64,000 bases of DNA from contig JAFPBO010000008.1 of assembly GCA_017390475.1 (NCBI GenBank), positions 124,001 to 188,000 of the forward strand. Direction: 5' to 3'. Below the pieces are notes generated by a model. The model made no database searches, was not told the origin of the DNA, and saw nothing but the letters and a program-made list of their open reading frames with translations. The position numbers were made by a program, and so were the translations under genes. Shown in pieces: positions 26,173 to 34,176 of the stretch (position 1 is the first letter of the stretch; every line of letters starts with the position of its first letter). Source of the DNA: Loktanella sp. (GTDB lineage: Bacteria; Pseudomonadota; Alphaproteobacteria; Rhodobacterales; Rhodobacteraceae).

Positions 26173-27266
26173 TCAACGTGCAGATGGTGAACTACGGGCT
26201 GGTCGGCTGCGGCATGATGGCCCGCGAACATATTCAGAATATCAATCTGTTGCCGCATGGGCGGGTCAGCGTGGTCTATGACCCGGTGCCGGAACTCGCG
26301 CAGGCGGCTGCCGCGCTGGCCTGTGGTGCTCAGATTGCGGATAGTCTGGATGATCTGCTGGCCTTTGCCGCGCTGGATGCTGTCGTGATCGTCAGTCCCA
26401 ACCATCTGCATGTGCCGCAATTGCAGCAGATCGTAGCGACGCGGCCGCTGCCGATCCTGTGCGAAAAGCCGATCTATACCAACCCGTCCGAGGCCCCTTT
26501 GCTGGACGCATTATTCGCCGATTATCCGCATCCTGTCTGGGTCGCGATGGAATATCGCTATATGCCGCCCGTCGCAGCCTTGGTCGCGCAGGCCGAGGCC
26601 GCGACGGGTGCCGTCAAAATGCTGACCATCCGCGAACACAGGTTTCCGTTCTTGCCAAAGGTCGGCGACTGGAACCGGTTCAACGCCAAGACCGGCGGGA
26701 CAATGGTGGAAAAATGCTGTCACTTTTTCGATCTGATGCGGCTGATCCTGCAGGACGATCCGGTCCGCGTGATGGCCAGTGCCGGGCAGGCGGTAAACCA
26801 TATCGACGAACGTTATGGCGGGCAGGTGCCTGATGTCTGGGACCACGGCTATGTCATCGTCGATTTTGCGCGCGGCAGCCGGGCGATGCTGGAACTTTGC
26901 ATGTTTGCCGAAGGATCGCGCTATCAGGAAGAAATCAGCGCTGTCGGCCCAACCGGCAAGATCGAGGCGCTGGTGCCCGGACCGGGCCGGTTCTGGCCCA
27001 CGGCCTTGGGCGAACCGCCGGTACCGCAGCTGATCATCAGCCCGCGCGACCCCAAAGGGCCGTTCGTGTCAGAAATCCCGGTTGATCCGACCCTGCTGGA
27101 CGCGGGCGATCACAACGGATCAACTTTCTATCAGCACCAGCGGTTTAACGCCGTGGTGCGCGGTGCAGGCGAGGTTGAGGTCAGCCTGCACGATGGCGCG
27201 ATGGCCGTAGCGATGGGGATCGCAGCGCAGGACAGCGCACACACAGGGCAGGCTGTTATCTTTTAA
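26169..27266 (+). CDS. Gfo/Idh/MocA-family NAD-dependent protein, candidate glycosidase or dehydrogenase
   Basis: About 365 residues with an N-terminal Rossmann fold (GLVGCGMMAREHI), the family EKP motif in CEKPIYTN, and a C-terminal Gfo/Idh/MocA domain (GGTMVEKCCHFFDLMR). The GTG start at 26169 overlaps the GntR stop (GTGA); ATG 26184 is the alternative. Ordinary family members oxidise sugars. However, sulfosugar gene clusters without a classical GH31 sulfoquinovosidase often carry an NAD-dependent glycosidase that works by transient C3 oxidation. The absence of any GH31 gene here makes that reading attractive. Whether this protein is in that family needs sequence comparison. Confidence 0.85.
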   Translation: MINVQMVNYGLVGCGMMAREHIQNINLLPHGRVSVVYDPVPELAQAAAALACGAQIADSLDDLLAFAALDAVVIVSPNHLHVPQLQQIVATRPLPILCEKPIYTNPSEAPLLDALFADYPHPVWVAMEYRYMPPVAALVAQAEAATGAVKMLTIREHRFPFLPKVGDWNRFNAKTGGTMVEKCCHFFDLMRLILQDDPVRVMASAGQAVNHIDERYGGQVPDVWDHGYVIVDFARGSRAMLELCMFAEGSRYQEEISAVGPTGKIEALVPGPGRFWPTALGEPPVPQLIISPRDPKGPFVSEIPVDPTLLDAGDHNGSTFYQHQRFNAVVRGAGEVEVSLHDGAMAVAMGIAAQDSAHTGQAVIF

Positions 27267-27277
27267 GGGGGGCAGAT

Positions 27278-27309
27278 ATTGCTGGCAGGACGACAATCCT
27301 GCCAGCAAT
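27278..27309. terminator. Hairpin after Gfo/Idh/MocA gene
   Basis: ATTGCTGGCAGGA (27278-27290) and TCCTGCCAGCAAT (27297-27309) form a perfect 13-bp stem with loop CGACAA, 12 bp after the stop. There is no strong T-run, but its position and stability favour a terminator. Confidence 0.65.
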
Positions 27310-27792
27310 GTTACGGTCGCCACCAGGCGTTCGCCGGTCTGAAGCACTATTTAAAAACCAATACCTAGCACCGGTAACACTAAAATCCGTACCAATTGCA
27401 CAGCACTCTTTAACCACTCATCACACGCAGCGGAGCACTGCAAAAACATACATTCGGCTCTGCTGGTGGCGATTTACTCCCATACATTTCATGGCGTCAA
27501 TGCATGTTTCGCGTGTCTGGCCGGGAAACCTTACCTAAAGTACAGGTTATCAAAATGTGACGTAAGGTAAGCTGCGTATTTACCGCGAAAAAGTCAGAAA
27601 TAAGGATCGTGAACGTTTGTTTTTTTATGGAAACGTTATCGTGATTCGGGGGTACCCGACCCTAAGGGACCGTAGATTGCGTGTTGATTGCAACTTGGGG
27701 TTGAGGTGTCGCGAAAGCATGGCCAACGAGCCCTTGACGAAGGTCCGCCTGCCAGAAACATTCGCCGCGATAACCAACCCGAAGGATAAGAC
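27310..27792. other. Gene-free, lower-GC spacer
   Basis: About 480 bp without a convincing gene. GC falls to roughly the high forties for 27330-27640, unlike the ~60% around it. It contains an inverted repeat at 27612-27637 and a looser CCTTACC/GTAAGG pair (27529-27535 and 27562-27567). The right end leads into the ribosome binding site AAGGA of the CoA-transferase gene. It may be an eroded foreign insertion or a long control region; no transposase remnant is recognisable. Confidence 0.5.
27612..27637. promoter_or_regulatory. Inverted repeat AACGTTT-N12-AAACGTT
   Basis: The perfect 7-bp arms AACGTTT (27612-27618) and AAACGTT (27631-27637) flank a T-rich centre. It lies 155 bp upstream of the CaiB-type gene. 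It may be an operator; no regulator is adjacent. Confidence 0.35.
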
Positions 27793-28974
27793 ATGGCAGG
27801 CGCACTTGACGGGATCACAATTCTTGATCTGACCCGCATTCTGGCTGGGCCGACCTGTACGCAATTGCTGGGCGATCTGGGGGCGGATGTGATCAAGGTG
27901 GAAAACCCTGTCACCGGTGGTGACGACACCCGCGGCTGGGGGCCGCCCAATGTCTGTGACACCAATGGTGCGCCGACTGATCTGTCGGCCTATTTCATGG
28001 CTGCCAACCGCAACAAGAAATCAGTCAGCATTGATATCAGCACGGCGCAGGGGCAGGCGCAGGTCCGCGCCTTGGCGGCCAAGGCCGATATTGTGGTGGA
28101 AAACTTTAAACCAGGGGGGCTCGCGAAATATGGGCTTGGCGCGGATGATCTGCTGACGCGGCAGCCGGGGCTGATCTATTGTTCGATCTCGGGTTTTGGT
28201 CAGACCGGGCCAAACCGGGATAAGCCGGGCTATGACCTGATGGCCCAGGGCTTTGGCGGCATCATGAGCCTGACCGGCGAACCGGATGGCGCACCGATGA
28301 AGGTTGGCGTCGGCATCGCCGATGTGATGTGCGGGATGTATGCGACGGTGGGTATTCTGGCCGCCCTGCGCCACAAGGAACGCACTGGCGAAGGCCAGCA
28401 CATCGATGTGGCGCTGGTCGATAGCCAGATCGCCTGGCTGATCAATGAAGGCACCAATTATCTGGAATCAGGTGATTTGCCTTTGCGGCGCGGCAACGGG
28501 CATCCCAATATCGTGCCTTATCATGTCTTTGCCGTGGCTGATGGTCATGTCATCATCGCGGTTGGCAATGACACCCAGTTCGCGCGGTTCTGCGATTTTC
28601 TGGGCTGTCCGCAGGTGGCACAGGACGCGCGTTTCACCACCAACCTTGCGCGGATCGCCAACCGAGATGCGCTGATGGATATCATCGGGCCAAAACTGGC
28701 GGCCCATAGTCTGGCCGACACGATTGACGGGCTGGAGGCGCGCAAGGTCCCCGTCGGCCCGGTCCATACGATTGATCAGGCTTTGGGGTCCGATCAGGCA
28801 CAGGCGCGCGAGATGGTTGTCACCATGCCGCGCGATGATGTGCAAAAAGGGCAGGTGCGTCTGTTGGGCAATCCCTTGAAATTATCGCGCACGCCGGTGA
28901 CCTACCGCCTTGCGCCGCCGCATTTCGGGCAGGACACAGCCGATGTGCTGGCTGATCTGCCTGTTGACGACTGA
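27793..28974 (+). CDS. CaiB/BaiF (class III) CoA-transferase family protein
   Basis: The family transfers CoA between carboxylic acids. The 393-residue length is normal. Family landmarks are ILAGPTCTQLLGDLGADVIKVE at the N terminus, the motif MAANRNKKSVSIDI, GYDLMAQGFGG with the catalytic aspartate, and the late RKVPVGPVHTI. A good AAGGA ribosome binding site precedes the ATG. The next gene, a dehydrogenase, starts 12 bp downstream, so they form a pair. The acid substrate cannot be told. Confidence 0.93.
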   Translation: MAGALDGITILDLTRILAGPTCTQLLGDLGADVIKVENPVTGGDDTRGWGPPNVCDTNGAPTDLSAYFMAANRNKKSVSIDISTAQGQAQVRALAAKADIVVENFKPGGLAKYGLGADDLLTRQPGLIYCSISGFGQTGPNRDKPGYDLMAQGFGGIMSLTGEPDGAPMKVGVGIADVMCGMYATVGILAALRHKERTGEGQHIDVALVDSQIAWLINEGTNYLESGDLPLRRGNGHPNIVPYHVFAVADGHVIIAVGNDTQFARFCDFLGCPQVAQDARFTTNLARIANRDALMDIIGPKLAAHSLADTIDGLEARKVPVGPVHTIDQALGSDQAQAREMVVTMPRDDVQKGQVRLLGNPLKLSRTPVTYRLAPPHFGQDTADVLADLPVDD

Positions 28975-28986
28975 CCGAAGGATAAA

Positions 28987-30006
28987 ATGATGAAAGCTGT
29001 CGCCCTGACCCGTTATCTGCCCGTCACTGATCCGCAGGCCTTTGTCGATGTGGATTTGCCCAAACCTGTGCCTGCGGGCCGCGATATTCTCGTTGCGGTC
29101 AAGGCGGTGTCGGTCAATCCCGTCGATACCAAAGTCCGCAAATCCAAAGGGGCCGATGTGGTGGAAAACCCGCCGCGCGTGCTGGGATATGATGCAGCGG
29201 GTGTCATCGCGGTTGTCGGCCCTGACGTGACGCTGTTCGCCGTGGGGGATGAGGTTTATTATTCCGGCGATATCACCCGGTCAGGCTCCAACGCGGAATT
29301 CCAGCTGGTCGATGAACGCATCGTCGGACGCAAACCCACAAGCCTTGACTTTGCGCAGGCTGCGGCGCTGCCTTTGACCACGATCACCGCCTATGAAAGT
29401 TTCTTTGACCGGCTCGGCATTGACCGCGACGGCGCGGATGCGGGGCAAAGCATCCTGATCATCGGGGCAGGGGGCGGTGTTGGGTCGATTGGCATCCAAC
29501 TTGCCAAGGCGGCGGGGTTGGTCGTGATCGCCACCGCGTCGCGGCCCGAAACCCGCGACTGGGTGACAGAACTGGGGGCAGATCATGTGATCGACCACCG
29601 CGATGATATGGTCGCACAGGTTCGTGCGCGCGGCATCCACCATGTCGATCACATCGCGATTTTCAATGATATGCGGCATTGGGATGCGGCGGTTGAACTG
29701 ATCCGCCCACAAGGCGGGATCGTGTCGATCGACAATACAGATGTGCCGATGCCGATGGCCGCGATGAAAACCAAGGCGGCCAGCCTGCATTGGGAATTCA
29801 TGTTCGCCCGCGCGATGTTCGAAACGCCCGATATGATCGGGCAGCATGATTTGCTGTGCTACGTGGCTGATGAAATCGACGCCGGGCGTATTCGCACGAC
29901 GCTGGACACCGTGCTGTCGCCGATCAACGCCGAAAACCTGCGCAGGGTGCATGAGATGGTCGAAACCGGCACGGTAAAGGGCAAAATTGTGTTGGAACAT
30001 TTCTGA
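28987..30006 (+). CDS. Zinc-binding alcohol dehydrogenase / quinone oxidoreductase-like protein
   Basis: A 339-residue medium-chain dehydrogenase with an N-terminal GroES-like domain (VSVNPVDTKVRKSKG, VLGYDAAGVIAVVG) and a nucleotide-binding motif GAGGGVGSIGIQLAKAAG. The catalytic-zinc cysteine and histidine of classical alcohol dehydrogenases are not evident, so it fits the zinc-free quinone oxidoreductase-like subgroup despite the usual family name. It starts 12 bp after the CoA-transferase gene with AAGGA upstream, so it is probably cotranscribed and may act on the same carbon skeleton. Confidence 0.9.
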   Translation: MMKAVALTRYLPVTDPQAFVDVDLPKPVPAGRDILVAVKAVSVNPVDTKVRKSKGADVVENPPRVLGYDAAGVIAVVGPDVTLFAVGDEVYYSGDITRSGSNAEFQLVDERIVGRKPTSLDFAQAAALPLTTITAYESFFDRLGIDRDGADAGQSILIIGAGGGVGSIGIQLAKAAGLVVIATASRPETRDWVTELGADHVIDHRDDMVAQVRARGIHHVDHIAIFNDMRHWDAAVELIRPQGGIVSIDNTDVPMPMAAMKTKAASLHWEFMFARAMFETPDMIGQHDLLCYVADEIDAGRIRTTLDTVLSPINAENLRRVHEMVETGTVKGKIVLEHF

Positions 30007-30136
30007 CAGAGGTGCGTTATCGCAGTATCACACCACAAACTTGTGTCCGCTGGCGTGGTGTAAAATCCTTGTCAGTGACCCACGTGCCGCCTAAGGGTGG
30101 AAAAAATGCAATCTATGCGACATTGGACCTGACCCT

Positions 30137-30892
30137 ATGCTGAACAGACGCCATTTCATTGTTACCGGCGCTGCGTTGTTTTCGCAGCCGCTTGCTGCGC
30201 AGAGCGTGATCGATCCGCAGACCCGGACCCTTCTGGGTGGCGATATTACACCTGCACCGGTCACCTCTGACCTTGTAGAAGAGGTCGTGCCAGCACCGCG
30301 TGCGCCAGTTTCGCCGCCCAATATGTGGCCGGTCTGGGATCGTCGGGTGACGCCTGCCAATTACGATCCGATGACAACGAACCCATGGGGATTTCATCCC
30401 CGGTTCCTGCCGACACTGGTCGAGGCCAATGCCGGCCTGCGCCCCGGCGATATCCATGTCGATGCGGTAGCACGTTACCTGTACCATGTGCGCGGTGATG
30501 GCACCGCGATGCGCTATGGCGTGGCAATCGCCCGCGGCAATCTTTATGAGCCTGGCAGCTATACCGTGCGGCGCAAGGCGAAATGGCCAACCTGGCGGCC
30601 CACCGATGCGATGATCGCGCGCGATCCGCAGGCCTATGAACAGCATTCCGACGGCATGGATGGCGGCCCCAACAACCCATTGGGCGCGCGGGCATTCTAT
30701 CTGTTTGAGGGCAACCGCGACACTTATCTGCGGATTCATGGCACGCCAGAGCCGCGGTCCATCGGCGGGCGCGCAAGTTCCGGCTGTGTGCGGATGGTCA
30801 TGGCGCATATCATCGGGCTGTATGAAGAGGTCAATCCCGGTGTGACCGCGATCCTTTACCCCACCGAGAACACCGTCACTGCGCGCAGCTGA
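30137..30892 (+). CDS. L,D-transpeptidase (YkuD domain)
   Basis: The enzyme cross-links peptidoglycan or attaches proteins to it in the periplasm. It has 251 residues, starting with a signal peptide that carries a twin-arginine-like NRRHFIVTG and ends around LAAQS. The catalytic YkuD motif is complete: an upstream histidine in LRIHGTPEP and SSGCVRM with nucleophile C217. It is flanked by a spacer of 130 bp upstream and a bidirectional hairpin downstream, so it is probably monocistronic. Confidence 0.93.
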   Translation: MLNRRHFIVTGAALFSQPLAAQSVIDPQTRTLLGGDITPAPVTSDLVEEVVPAPRAPVSPPNMWPVWDRRVTPANYDPMTTNPWGFHPRFLPTLVEANAGLRPGDIHVDAVARYLYHVRGDGTAMRYGVAIARGNLYEPGSYTVRRKAKWPTWRPTDAMIARDPQAYEQHSDGMDGGPNNPLGARAFYLFEGNRDTYLRIHGTPEPRSIGGRASSGCVRMVMAHIIGLYEEVNPGVTAILYPTENTVTARS

Positions 30893-30901
30893 CGGGGGGC
30901 A

Positions 30902-30924
30902 CCCGCAGGGGCACACCCTGCGGG
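30902..30924. terminator. Hairpin between convergent transpeptidase and lipoprotein genes
   Basis: CCCGCAGGG (30902-30910) and CCCTGCGGG (30916-30924) form a perfect 9-bp stem with loop GCACA, between two convergent stop codons. It probably serves both genes. Confidence 0.6.
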
Positions 30925-30931
30925 CGCTGAT

Positions 30932-31318
30932 TTAGCGTGGCGACAGCATGGCCAGCGTGCCAACCTGCGGGAACGCTGTCGTTGCAGCAGCCGTTGTGGC
31001 TGCTGCCGGTGTCGCTGGTGCCGCGACAGGCGTTGCGGGGGCTTCGGCGCAGATTGCATTACCGCGGACCGTGCGCAACGGCAGCAGGGTCGTCTCGACC
31101 GGGCCGCGATGCTGATACCAATAGCAATTGTCTTCTTCCAGGAACACGACTGTGCTCAGGTCCTGAAACGGGGCAGCGATGTCGCGCACCGCTTGCGGCA
31201 CGTCAGTATTGGCCCCGGTGCCGGTGCCGGGCATATCGCCCCCGGTCGGCATCGGAATGTCCGCGCAAGCGCCCGCAGCAATCACAGCAAAAAGCGCCAG
31301 TTTTGAAGATATCTTCAT
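30932..31318 (-). CDS. Small putative lipoprotein of unknown function
   Basis: 128 residues with an N-terminal signal sequence ending in AAGAC, a loose lipobox with C18. The middle segment, with DLSTVVFLEEDNCYWYQHRGPVETTLLPL and AICAE, contains two more cysteines that might pair. The tail is a low-complexity Ala/Thr/Pro stretch. I do not recognise the family beyond its resemblance to short envelope lipoproteins of this bacterial group. A weak GGAGGA site precedes the ATG. It is convergent with the transpeptidase gene. Confidence 0.65.
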   Translation of the reverse strand: MKISSKLALFAVIAAGACADIPMPTGGDMPGTGTGANTDVPQAVRDIAAPFQDLSTVVFLEEDNCYWYQHRGPVETTLLPLRTVRGNAICAEAPATPVAAPATPAAATTAAATTAFPQVGTLAMLSPR

Positions 31319-31619
31319 CGTGTCCTCCAGTCATCCTTGGCCAAGGCCGCATTTATTTCCTGCGTGAGTGGCAGCACCTTGCACGATGCGCAACAGGCTG
31401 TTGACAGCATCGGCAATTTTTCCGCAACGGCGGCAAAGCGGTGGCATCGGCAGGCAGATGTGTTTATGCTTGCGTTTGCAGCAAGTTGCACAACAATTAT
31501 ACAAATCGCCGCCGCGCTCTCAGGGAATTGACCAGGACGTCATGGGCCGTCTGGTGTCTGGGCGCGGTGCGGATGAAATCTGATCGGCAAGCGATCTTTT
31601 ATCAACGGGGAATTTCATC
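31319..31619. other. Intergenic region with weak promoter candidate
   Basis: There is no convincing gene in these 301 bp. A possible promoter, TTGCAG (31476-31481) and TATACA (31498-31503) with 16-bp spacing, would drive the ABC transporter genes to the right. A short GATCG-GCAAG-CGATC repeat lies just before the ribosome binding site. No thiamine-type riboswitch motif is seen. Confidence 0.35.
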
Positions 31620-32621
31620 ATGTTCTATCGGACACTTCTGGCCGTGGCGCTGACCAGCGCATCCGCGGTTCACGCGCAGACCAACCTACCATTCACGCTC
31701 GACTGGCGCTTTGAAGGGCCGGCCGCGCCGTATTTTGCCGCGATTGATAACGGCAATTTTGCCGCATTGGACCTGAACGTCACAGTGGCCGCAGGTGACG
31801 GATCACTCGACGCGATCCCGAAAGTGGCGACAGGGGCCTTTCCGGTGGGTATGGCCGACATCAATAGCCTGATCAAATTTCTGGACCAGAACCCCGGCGC
31901 GCCGGTCATTGGCGCGATGATGATCTATGACAAACCGCCTTTCGCCATCATCGGGCGTCGATCTTTGGGCATCGACACACCGCAAAGCCTTGAAGGCCGT
32001 GTTCTGGGCGCGCCGCCACCTGATGGTGCCTGGGCGCAATTCCCGATCTTTGCTGCGGAGAACGACCTTGATATGTCCGCGATCACCGTCGAACCCGTGG
32101 GTTTCCCAACCCGCGAACCCATGCTGGCCGAAGGCAATGTCGCCGCGATCACCGGCTTTTCCTTCACGTCCTATCTGAACACCGCCCGCCTTGGCGTACC
32201 AGAGGATGATCTGGTCACGCTGCTGATGGCCGATTACGGCGTCGAATTGTATGGCAATGTCATCATCGTCAACACAGAATATGCCGAAGCCAACCCCGAA
32301 GTGATCTCCAACTTCCTGCAAGGTGTCGCTGAAGGCTGGGCTGCTGCGATTACGGACCCCGAAGCAGTGATCCCTCTGTTGATGTCGCGTAACCCTGCCG
32401 CTGATGCGGAACTTGAACTGCGCCGTCTGGAACTGTCGATTGCCGACAATGTGGCAACCGATTGGGTGATGGAAAATGGCTTTGGCATCATCGACGACGC
32501 ACGGATGGCGACATCCTTGGACCAGATCGCCACGACCTATGAATTCGTGAACGAACCTGACGCGTCTTTGTATTTCACCGATGCCTATCTGCCCGAGGGC
32601 GGGTTTTCCCTGGCTGAATAA
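31620..32621 (+). CDS. ABC transporter substrate-binding protein (NMT1/THI5-like, SsuA/TauA superfamily)
   Basis: A periplasmic binding protein of 333 residues with a signal peptide ending near AVHAQ. FTLDWRFEGPAAPYFAAIDNG at the mature start and the later GMADINSLIKFL are typical of the NMT1 group, which binds thiamine precursors, taurine, nitrate or aromatic sulfonates. It is followed directly by its ATPase and permease. The substrate cannot be read from the sequence, and no catabolic gene lies in the unit. Confidence 0.88.
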   Translation: MFYRTLLAVALTSASAVHAQTNLPFTLDWRFEGPAAPYFAAIDNGNFAALDLNVTVAAGDGSLDAIPKVATGAFPVGMADINSLIKFLDQNPGAPVIGAMMIYDKPPFAIIGRRSLGIDTPQSLEGRVLGAPPPDGAWAQFPIFAAENDLDMSAITVEPVGFPTREPMLAEGNVAAITGFSFTSYLNTARLGVPEDDLVTLLMADYGVELYGNVIIVNTEYAEANPEVISNFLQGVAEGWAAAITDPEAVIPLLMSRNPAADAELELRRLELSIADNVATDWVMENGFGIIDDARMATSLDQIATTYEFVNEPDASLYFTDAYLPEGGFSLAE

Positions 32622-32623
32622 CC

Positions 32624-33418
32624 TTGGATAACCTGATTGATATCAAGGGGGTGCGGCATGCTTATCGCACCGCATCTGGCCCTTTACCGGTGCTGGACGG
32701 TCTGGAACTGTCCGTGCCGGAAGGGGGCTTTGTCGCCGTGGTCGGCCCGTCTGGCTGTGGCAAATCCACCCTGACGCGGCTGGTCGCCGGGCTGCTGATC
32801 CCGGATGAGGGCGAGGTGCGGGTGCATGGCACCCGTATCACCGCGCCACGGTCCAATGTTGGCATGGCGTTCCAAAATCCGGTTTTGCTGGAATGGCGGA
32901 CTATTCTGCAAAACGTCCTGCTGCCGTTGGAGATTGTCCCGACAAAGCTGAGCAAGGCGCAGGGTGAGGAACGCGCGCGTAAATTGCTGGCGCTGGTCGG
33001 TCTGGAAGGGTTTGAAAACAAACGCCCATCGGAATTGTCGGGCGGCATGAAACAACGCGCCTCGCTGTGCCGGGCGTTGATCCACGCGCCAGAGGTATTG
33101 ATCCTTGATGAACCTTTCGGCGCGCTCGATGCTTTCACCCGCGAAGACTTGTGGCAGATCATGCACAGGGTCAAGGCCGAGGAACCCTTTACCGGCGTGC
33201 TGATCACCCATGACCTGCGCGAATCCATCTTTCTGGCCGATCAGGTTGTTGTCCTGTCAGGCCGGCCTGCGCGCACGCAATATGTGATGGATATCCCCGA
33301 TACGGGTGTCCGCACGCTGGATCATCTTTATACGCCCGAGGCTGCGAATATGCTCAACATCCTGCGCCACCAGATCGAGGTGGCCCAAGGCCGCGTGCCC
33401 GCCGAGGTGCAGCCATGA
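32624..33418 (+). CDS. ABC transporter ATP-binding protein (SsuB/TauB-like)
   Basis: 264 residues, starting at TTG 32624 only 2 bp after the binding-protein gene; no better start exists nearby except GTG 32651. Walker A is GPSGCGKST, the Q-loop is in FQNPVLLEW, the signature is LSGGMKQRASLCRA, Walker B is ILDEPFGALDA, and the switch histidine is in LITHDLRES. This pattern is that of nitrate/sulfonate/taurine importers. It overlaps the permease gene by 4 bases. Confidence 0.92.
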   Translation: MDNLIDIKGVRHAYRTASGPLPVLDGLELSVPEGGFVAVVGPSGCGKSTLTRLVAGLLIPDEGEVRVHGTRITAPRSNVGMAFQNPVLLEWRTILQNVLLPLEIVPTKLSKAQGEERARKLLALVGLEGFENKRPSELSGGMKQRASLCRALIHAPEVLILDEPFGALDAFTREDLWQIMHRVKAEEPFTGVLITHDLRESIFLADQVVVLSGRPARTQYVMDIPDTGVRTLDHLYTPEAANMLNILRHQIEVAQGRVPAEVQP

Positions 33419-34176
33419 AAGTGCAGCAAATCGTCGTCCCTGTCGCCGCGCTTCTTATCTTTCTGATCGCGTGGGAGGCTTTGGTCTGGGTCATGGGCTG
33501 GCCCACCTATAAAATGGCCGCCCCCAGCGATCTGCCCCCGGCCTATGCGAAATATTCGGAATTGTTCCTTGTGATGGGCTGGCAGACGCTTTGGCGCACG
33601 ATGGCGGGGCTGTTGCTGGCTGTGATTTTTGGCACGGCCTTGGGCATGATCATGGGCTTTTCGCGGATCATGCGCGATGCGCTGTATCCGCTGCTGGTGG
33701 GTTTCAACGCCGTACCAAAAGCGACGGTCGTGCCCATCGTGGCGCTGCTGTTTGTCGGCTGGCATGATTTCAACACGGTGCTGATCGCCTTCATGATCAG
33801 TTTTTTCCCGATTGCCGTCTCGGTTTCCATCGGCCTGTCGACGCTGGAACCTGAATACCGCGATATCCTGCGATCCTTGGGTGCGTCGCAATCGACAATT
33901 TTCTGGAAGATCGCGCTGCCCAAGACTTTGCCGGAATTCTTCGGTGCGCTGAAGGTCGCGGTCACGCTTGCCTTTATCGGGACGAACCTGATGGAGATCG
34001 TATCTCCGCATGGGCGCGGACTTGGCGCATTGTTCGACAGCGGCAAAACCAATTCCGACTATCCGCTGATGTTTGCGGTGCTGATCGCCTTGGCGCTGCT
34101 GGGGATCTTTCTGTATTACATCGTTGTCGCTTTGGAAAAAACCTTTGCAGGTTGGGCGGATCGCAGCACTATCTAG
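33415..34176 (+). CDS. ABC transporter permease (SsuC/TauC-like)
   Basis: A 253-residue inner-membrane permease with about six hydrophobic helices. The cytoplasmic EAA loop is recognisable in YRDILRSLGASQSTIFWKIALP. Its start overlaps the ATPase stop (ATGA), completing a three-gene importer. The stop codon overlaps that of the convergent DUF2238 gene. Confidence 0.92.
   Translation: MKVQQIVVPVAALLIFLIAWEALVWVMGWPTYKMAAPSDLPPAYAKYSELFLVMGWQTLWRTMAGLLLAVIFGTALGMIMGFSRIMRDALYPLLVGFNAVPKATVVPIVALLFVGWHDFNTVLIAFMISFFPIAVSVSIGLSTLEPEYRDILRSLGASQSTIFWKIALPKTLPEFFGALKVAVTLAFIGTNLMEIVSPHGRGLGALFDSGKTNSDYPLMFAVLIALALLGIFLYYIVVALEKTFAGWADRSTI

Noticed and set aside
27617-27832. Small open frame of 71 codons before the CoA-transferase
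   Set aside because: It overlaps the ribosome binding site and start of the CoA-transferase, has no good start signal, and shows no protein-like pattern.
31337-31583. Short open frames upstream of the NMT1-type gene
   Set aside because: They lack ribosome binding sites and coherent sequence; the region is better read as a promoter region.
31319-31619. Thiamine-type riboswitch for the NMT1-type importer
   Set aside because: No conserved CTGAGA-type core or matching helices were found in the leader.
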